Assembly (NCBI GenBank): GCA_034421015.1
Contig: DAOUKT010000006.1
Location: 1 to 8,974, forward strand
Source: DAOUJW01 sp034421015
GTDB lineage: Bacteria > Chloroflexota > Dehalococcoidia > Lucifugimonadales > UBA2985
DNA length: 8,974 nucleotides
Direction of reading: 5' to 3'
This document shows positions 4,642-8,974 of this stretch, piece by piece. Position 1 is the stretch's first letter; each line of letters starts with the position of its first letter. The position numbers and the translations under genes were made by a program. The notes beneath the pieces are model-generated. The model made no database searches. It had not been told where the DNA came from and was given only the letters and a program-made list of their open reading frames with translations.

Positions 4642-6672
4642 CTACCCGGGACACAAGCCTTCAAGCGCATCATAACTGTAGTGCGCTAATTGACAGGGCG
4701 TTTGACCTTCGCCGTCAACTGCGTCGACGTCGGCGCCCCGGCCCAGAAGCAATTCAACCACACCTTCAATCCTCGAAAGTGGCATATCAACTGCGATATG
4801 CAGGGGAGTTCTGCCCGCATCGTCGGTGGCGTTGATGTTGGCTCCGGAGTCCAACAACGCCTCGACCACTGTCGCCGAGCGGGACGCTTCCACCGCAGTG
4901 TGCAAAGGCGTTCGCCCTTCGGAATCTCTGGCCTCGATGCTCGCGCCTGCATCTATCAGCAACTCAATCAACTGAAGTCTAAGCCGAGCGAATTCTCTTG
5001 CTGCTTCTTCCTGGCTCAATCCTTCTATGGAGACATGACCTCTTCCGGCCGCCAAATGCAGCGGCGTAACCCCACCTGAACTCTCTGAACTCGCAGCGTT
5101 GACGTTAGCGCTCCGGTCAACCAGGACCTGGGCTGACGGAAAACTGGCTGAGACATAGCCTTTAAGAGCGCCCGCTCCCAAAGCAAAGTGCAGGGGGGTA
5201 AAACCGTCGGCGCTCTTGGCTTCAATGACCGCGCCCTGGTCCAGCAGAAAATCAATCATCACCGTCGAATCTGCGCCACTCAGCACGGCCCAATGCAAAG
5301 GCGTTCGCCCTTCGGAATCCCTGACCTCAATGTTCGCGCCCGCCTCCAAAAGCAACTTGGCAATTTCTGGTCCGTCGTGCAGCATGGCCAAGTGTAGGGG
5401 AGTGGTTTCATCATCATACGAAAACAGATCCTCTTTGACGTTCACGTCTGCGCCCGCGCCCAGCAACAACTCAACCATCGCCGCAGCCACCGCCGAATCA
5501 TCCCTCTCTTTTATTGCTATCGCCAGAGGAGATGCCCTGCGAGAAGTCTCCGGGCTCCTGTTCGCGTTGGGGTCCGCCTCCCAGTCCAGGAGCACCGCAA
5601 CCACTCCCGGTTCAGGGTTCGTCGACAACGCCAAGTGCAGCGGCATGGCGCTCATGTTCCCGTATGTGCTGCCAACCATTCTGGCGCCGACGTCACCTCC
5701 CAGGTCCAGGAGCAGAGCTGTCATCGCAGGATTAGGATTAAAGGCCGCCGAATAGTGCAATGGCGTGACGCGTGTTGCGTCAAAGGGCTGACCACTGGCG
5801 GTTTGATCAATGCTGGCCCCGTGCTCCAGCAACAGCTCCACCAGCGCTGTGTTGGGATTGTATCGTATCGCAAAAAACAAGAGCGGCTGGCTGTGGGTTA
5901 ACCCGGCGGTACCCTCGGTGGCAGACGCACCCGCGTTCAACAGTAGCTGGGCCACATCCGTACCGGGATTGAACATTACCGCATAGCGAAGACTTTGGCC
6001 TATCTCGGCCCCTTGGTCCAGAAGCAATTCCACCACATCCGGCCTATAGCTGACTGCCGCCACTTCCAAGGGCGTGATGCTCTGATATATCCTTGGGTAA
6101 TAGTACTCGGCTTCGTCGTATTTGCTTTCGGAGTACAGCGCAATATATTTCTCCAACTCCGGCAAGAACTCCTGCAAGCCGTTTGTTTCGAGATATTCTC
6201 GGGCTTGGTCGTAATTACGGCGGTTCACTAGTCGCCACAGCAGGTCGGAGGCCCTTGCCTCGATATATTCGCCTTGCGTCAGTAGCTCACGGACCTTCGT
6301 TGGGTCGCCCTCCAATGCCGCCCGATGCAGAGGAGTTTCTCCCTCCAGTATCAATGGGATTCGAGCCGGGTCTGTGGTCACTCGAGTCGGCAATGGCTGA
6401 GGTTGGGATGGGAGGGTGGACCGGTCTGATGCTTCCGGGCTAGAAGCTGGCGTAGAGCCTACTGTGACGGATGTCACGCCTCCGGGCTGCTGGGTTGACC
6501 GCTCGTTGGGGGTGGTCTCACCCCCGCAGGCAGCGAAGGCAAGCAGCAGAGCCAGGGAAATTAAGGCAAAGAGGCTAATTCGTCGCAAATAGGTCGGGAT
6601 AGAACGCATGTACGTCCTGAGAAGGCGGCGCGGAGCGGACAGGATTGCGGAGAAGGCGGTGGAAAGGCTCAT
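4642..6672 (-). CDS. Ankyrin-repeat lipoprotein
   Basis: A 676-residue predicted lipoprotein. The signal peptide core (SLFALISLALLLAFAAC) ends in a lipobox with Cys49, followed by GGE and a Ser/Thr/Pro-rich tether to about residue 105. From 108 to 672 there are about 13 ankyrin repeats. Clear units start near 111 (GETPLHRAAL), 422 (ETTPLHLAM), 455 (GRTPLHWAV), 490 (GFTPLHFAL), 535 (VTPLHLAAG), 586 (GRTPLHTAV) and 620 (GRTPLHIAV). The last, at about 655, is a half-repeat (GQTPCQLAH). Residues 141-195 are a charged helical insert without ankyrin pattern. Repeats at about 226-370 carry an Asn-Pro element after the first helix (FNPG, YNPN, FNPN, TNPE). The ATG at 6672 has GGAGGG nine bases upstream; an internal ATG at residue 22 would give a more typical 27-residue signal, so either start is possible. 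Ankyrin arrays bind proteins; the partner is unknown, probably outside the cytoplasm. Confidence 0.9.
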   Translation of the reverse strand: MSLSTAFSAILSAPRRLLRTYMRSIPTYLRRISLFALISLALLLAFAACGGETTPNERSTQQPGGVTSVTVGSTPASSPEASDRSTLPSQPQPLPTRVTTDPARIPLILEGETPLHRAALEGDPTKVRELLTQGEYIEARASDLLWRLVNRRNYDQAREYLETNGLQEFLPELEKYIALYSESKYDEAEYYYPRIYQSITPLEVAAVSYRPDVVELLLDQGAEIGQSLRYAVMFNPGTDVAQLLLNAGASATEGTAGLTHSQPLLFFAIRYNPNTALVELLLEHGASIDQTASGQPFDATRVTPLHYSAAFNPNPAMTALLLDLGGDVGARMVGSTYGNMSAMPLHLALSTNPEPGVVAVLLDWEADPNANRSPETSRRASPLAIAIKERDDSAVAAAMVELLLGAGADVNVKEDLFSYDDETTPLHLAMLHDGPEIAKLLLEAGANIEVRDSEGRTPLHWAVLSGADSTVMIDFLLDQGAVIEAKSADGFTPLHFALGAGALKGYVSASFPSAQVLVDRSANVNAASSESSGGVTPLHLAAGRGHVSIEGLSQEEAAREFARLRLQLIELLIDAGASIEARDSEGRTPLHTAVEASRSATVVEALLDSGANINATDDAGRTPLHIAVDMPLSRIEGVVELLLGRGADVDAVDGEGQTPCQLAHYSYDALEGLCPG
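4901..4926 (-). repeat. 26-base exact repeat in ankyrin units (partner 5294-5319)
   Basis: The same 26 bases occur at 4901-4926 and 5294-5319. They encode the shared stretch RDSEGRTPLH plus flanks in two non-adjacent ankyrin repeats (residues about 582-591 and 451-460). Similarity continues beyond the exact block. This suggests a recent duplication or conversion between repeats rather than slow divergence. Confidence 0.85.
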
Positions 6673-6681
6673 GGAATCAAT

Positions 6682-6687
6682 CCCTCC
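6682..6687 (-). promoter_or_regulatory. Ribosome binding site GGAGGG of the ankyrin gene
   Basis: GGAGGG lies nine bases before ATG 6672 and favours that start over the internal ATG at residue 22 (6609), which has only a weak AGGA upstream. Confidence 0.6.
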
Positions 6688-6914
6688 AGTTCACGCGGTA
6701 TGGCTGCGGCAGGGCCGCCGGGTCTTCGTTCCATCTGTTCGTCGGTCGGGCATCAGCCGTTGAGTACCCTTTCAAGGGTTTCGAGGCCGTCGGGCCCCGT
6801 GGAAGGACGAAAAATTCCACATGCACCCAGCAAACCACTATATGGAGTTGCAAATAAATTGTGGGTAAACTTAATATCCAGCTTGATAAACTAGCGGTAA
6901 ATTATGGCCCAATC

Positions 6915-6923
6915 TGCTAGAAT
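6915..6923 (+). promoter_or_regulatory. Extended -10 promoter of the hybrid kinase gene
   Basis: TGCTAGAAT fits an extended -10 (TG-N-TAtAAT, five of six in the hexamer). There is no good -35 at the usual distance, which extended -10 promoters tolerate. It would start the message near 6930, leaving a leader of about 30 bases that includes the ribosome site. A second, weaker pair is TTGCAA (6848-6853) with TAATAT (6872-6877), spaced 18. Confidence 0.4.
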
Positions 6924-6946
6924 TGCCCTAAACAGGTCCTCTCCAG

Positions 6947-6953
6947 AGGAGGT
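6947..6953 (+). promoter_or_regulatory. Ribosome binding site AGGAGGT fixing the GTG start of the kinase
   Basis: AGGAGGT followed by six bases and then GTG at 6960. This spacing decides for the GTG start; the ATG at 6904 is in another frame. Confidence 0.8.
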
Positions 6954-6959
6954 GAAAAG

Positions 6960-8974
6960 GTGGAGGACAACCCTCAGACAGCCTGGGGAACCGAACCCCA
7001 GGACGACCGCCTCTCCCGGCTCAGCCGGGCCAGCCTTCGCATCAACGAGAGCCTGGACTTCGACACGGTTCTCCAGGGCGTCTTGGACTCCGCCCGGTCC
7101 CTTACGTCAGCCCGCTACGGGGTGATGACCCTCCTGGACGAAGAAGGGCAAGTGCAGGATTTCCTCTCCTCCGGGCTGAGCGGCGAGGAGTCGGAGCAGC
7201 TCTGGCTCATGCCGGACGGCTTGCGCATCTTCCAGTCCCTGACCGACATCTCTGAACCCATGAGGGTCTCCGACCTTGCCCAGCACGTTCATGCCCTGGG
7301 CTTCAGCGATTTCACCATCCCCCTGCCGGTGGGGGTCTTTCGATTCATGGCTTCACCCATGTTCCACCGGGGAGTCCGGGTAGGCCACATCTTCGTGGGG
7401 GACAGGGAGCACGGGGAGGAGTTCACGCAGGAGGACGAGGAGACCCTGGTGATGTTCGCGTCCCAGGCGGCGCTGGTCATCGCCAACGCCCGCACGCACC
7501 GGGAGGAGCGACGGGCCAGGGCGGGCCTGGAAACCCTAGTCAACACCTCGCCGGTGGGCGTGGTGGTCTTCGACGCCCGGACCGGGGGGATGGCGTCCTT
7601 CAACCGGGAGGCCCGCAGGATCGTCGACGTCCTGCGCAGCCCCGGCCAGGCGCCGGAAGACCTGCTGGGGTTGATGAACGTCCGCCGCGCCGACGGGAGC
7701 GAGGTCTCTCTACAGGAGTTTCCCCTGGCCAGAGTCTTGGGCGACACCGAGACGGTGCTGGCCGAGGAGATCGTCATGGCGGTCCCCGACGGACGGAGCG
7801 TCAGCGTCCTGCTCAACGCCACGCCAATCCGCTCCGACGAGGGAGAGATGGAGTCCGTGGTGGTCACCATGCAGGACATGACGGCCGTCGAGGAGCAGGA
7901 GCGGCTGCGGGCCGAGTTCCTGGCCATGGTGAGCCACGAGTTGAGGATGCCCCTGACCTCCGTCCTTGGCGCGGCCACCGCCCTTCAGAACGCGGCTGCG
8001 GACCTGGACCCAGCCGAGATGCGCCAGTTCCACCGGATCATCATCGACCGGGCCGAACACATGCGGGAGCTCATCCGCGACCTGCTGGACGTGGCCCGCA
8101 TCGAGACGGGCGTCCTGTCGGTGGACCCGGAACCGGCGGAGGCGGCGGCTCTGGTGGACCGTGCCCGGAACGCCTTCACCAGCGCCGGGGGCAGGAACGA
8201 CCTGGCCATCGACATAGCGCCCGGCCTGCCCCTCGTGATGGCGGACCGCAGGCGCATCGTCCAGGTCATTGTCAACCTGCTCTCCAACGCGGCCGGGCAC
8301 TCGCCCGAGGACTCGGTCATCCGCGTGAGCGCCGCCCTCGCGGGCGCGAACGTCGAGGTGTCGGTGGCCGACCAGGGGCGTGGGATACCCGCCGAGGACC
8401 TGCCGCGCCTGTTCCGCAAGTTCTTCCGCCGGGAGTACACCGAATCGGGTGGCGACACCGGCCTGGGGCTTGCCATCTGCAAGGGTATAGTAGAGGCCCA
8501 CGGGGGGCGCATCCATGCCGAGAGCGACGGGCCGGGCCTGGGGGCGCGGTTCGTCTTCACCCTGCCCGTTGTCCGGGACGCCGGACCCGCTCCTCGCTCC
8601 GCCCGCTCCCAGGATGCAGGGCAGTCGGCGGGAACGGTCCTGGTGGTGGACGACGACCCCATGATACTCAGGTCGGTGCGGGACGCCCTATCATCAGCGG
8701 GATTCCGGCCCGTGGTGACCGAAGACCCGGAGGAGGCGCTGGCGCTGATGGGGGAGCACAGCCCCCGGCTGGCCCTGCTGGACCTGATGCTGCCGGACCA
8801 CGACGGGACGGAGCTGATGGGCGACCTGCTGGCGATCTCCCGCATCCCGGTGATATTCCTGTCGGCCTACGGCAGGGACGAGACGGTTGCCAGGGTGCTG
8901 GAGCAGGGGGCCACGGACTACATCGTCAAGCCCTTCTCGCCCACGGAGCTGGTGGCCAGGGTGAGGGCGGCCCT
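6960..8974 (+). CDS. GAF-PAS hybrid histidine kinase with C-terminal receiver (3' end beyond window)
   Basis: At least 671 residues of a cytoplasmic sensor kinase; no signal or membrane segment is visible. Domains in order: GAF (about 12-178), PAS (about 190-310), HisKA (about 312-378) with phospho-acceptor His326 in SHELRMPL, and HATPase (about 420-535). The HATPase shows the N-box N439-LLSN-443, G1 box D471-QGRG and G2 box T500-GLGLAICKG. A receiver follows from about 559, with acidic pocket D564-D566, phospho-acceptor D608 (LLDLMLPDHDG), Ser635 in place of the usual Thr/Ser, and K657 in KPFSPTELVARVRAA. It presumably autophosphorylates in response to a small ligand or redox/gas cue bound by GAF or PAS, then passes phosphate to its own receiver. 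The KPFSPTELVARVRAA ending is typical of OmpR-type regulators, so a DNA-binding winged helix may follow outside the window. The HisKA motif has Met where Thr is usual. It is divergent from the ankyrin gene. The signal is unknown. Confidence 0.93.
   Translation, partial: MEDNPQTAWGTEPQDDRLSRLSRASLRINESLDFDTVLQGVLDSARSLTSARYGVMTLLDEEGQVQDFLSSGLSGEESEQLWLMPDGLRIFQSLTDISEPMRVSDLAQHVHALGFSDFTIPLPVGVFRFMASPMFHRGVRVGHIFVGDREHGEEFTQEDEETLVMFASQAALVIANARTHREERRARAGLETLVNTSPVGVVVFDARTGGMASFNREARRIVDVLRSPGQAPEDLLGLMNVRRADGSEVSLQEFPLARVLGDTETVLAEEIVMAVPDGRSVSVLLNATPIRSDEGEMESVVVTMQDMTAVEEQERLRAEFLAMVSHELRMPLTSVLGAATALQNAAADLDPAEMRQFHRIIIDRAEHMRELIRDLLDVARIETGVLSVDPEPAEAAALVDRARNAFTSAGGRNDLAIDIAPGLPLVMADRRRIVQVIVNLLSNAAGHSPEDSVIRVSAALAGANVEVSVADQGRGIPAEDLPRLFRKFFRREYTESGGDTGLGLAICKGIVEAHGGRIHAESDGPGLGARFVFTLPVVRDAGPAPRSARSQDAGQSAGTVLVVDDDPMILRSVRDALSSAGFRPVVTEDPEEALALMGEHSPRLALLDLMLPDHDGTELMGDLLAISRIPVIFLSAYGRDETVARVLEQGATDYIVKPFSPTELVARVRAA

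Larger units (their letters stand above)
6673..6959. promoter_or_regulatory. Divergent intergenic region between ankyrin and kinase genes
   Basis: This 287-base gap separates two divergent genes. One line (6841-6900) is only about 33% GC by hand count, far below its surroundings, as expected of a promoter zone. It holds two dyads: ACCCTT-TC-AAGGGT (6766-6779) and GTGGAA-N10-TTCCAC (6799-6820). Toward the ankyrin gene the best -10 is TATAGT (6837-6842, minus) without a clear -35. Toward the kinase there is an extended -10 at 6915-6923. No gene is evident in it. Confidence 0.6.

Noticed and set aside
6904..7125. 73-codon plus frame from ATG 6904
   Set aside because: It overlaps the kinase start in another frame, lacks a ribosome site, and its residues look like an out-of-frame reading of GC-rich sequence.
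7289..8845. Minus-strand open frames of 229-286 codons opposite the kinase
   Set aside because: High GC removes stop codons on the opposite strand. The plus strand carries all H, N, G1, G2 and receiver motifs in one frame with a strong ribosome site.

Overview
The window looks like a piece of a GC-rich bacterial chromosome, most plausibly Chloroflexota (Dehalococcoidia or SAR202-like). This is inferred from protein style: lipoproteins with long Thr/Pro/Ala linkers, a replication-relaxation-type winged-helix protein, a soluble GAF-PAS histidine kinase fused to an OmpR-type receiver, frequent GTG starts, and strong AGGAGG ribosome sites. No rRNA, tRNA, CRISPR array, transposase or integrase is visible, so the taxonomic call is tentative.

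Layout: positions 1-656 (minus) hold the N-terminal 218 residues of a replication-relaxation family protein that runs off the left edge. Positions about 737-1030 (minus) are a 5' remnant of a PGN_0703-like putative restriction endonuclease that has lost its catalytic part. Positions 1090-4419 (minus) encode a 1109-residue lipoprotein with about 20 plant-type leucine-rich repeats in five capped modules. Positions 4495-4605 (minus) may encode a 36-residue single-span membrane peptide with a perfect AGGAGG site, and 4416-4454 (minus) a 12-codon leader ORF that overlaps the LRR start by ATGA. Positions 4642-6672 (minus) encode a 676-residue ankyrin-repeat lipoprotein. The 287-base AT-rich gap 6673-6959 is a divergent promoter region with two dyads. 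From 6960 (plus) a GAF-PAS-HisKA-HATPase-REC hybrid kinase runs off the right edge.

The ankyrin lipoprotein, small membrane peptide and LRR lipoprotein lie head to tail on one strand with short gaps and no convincing terminator between them, so they could form one transcript making a set of membrane-anchored protein-binding scaffolds. They sit with the nuclease remnant in a stretch that is mostly lower in GC than the flanking kinase and replication-relaxation genes. This fits an accessory insertion or fast-evolving island. The kinase is divergently oriented and shares the upstream region, so a regulatory link is possible but not shown. The most unusual features are the five-module LRR protein with recent internal duplications and an unrelated insert, the small ORFs between the two lipoprotein genes, and the ankyrin subtype with an Asn-Pro insertion.
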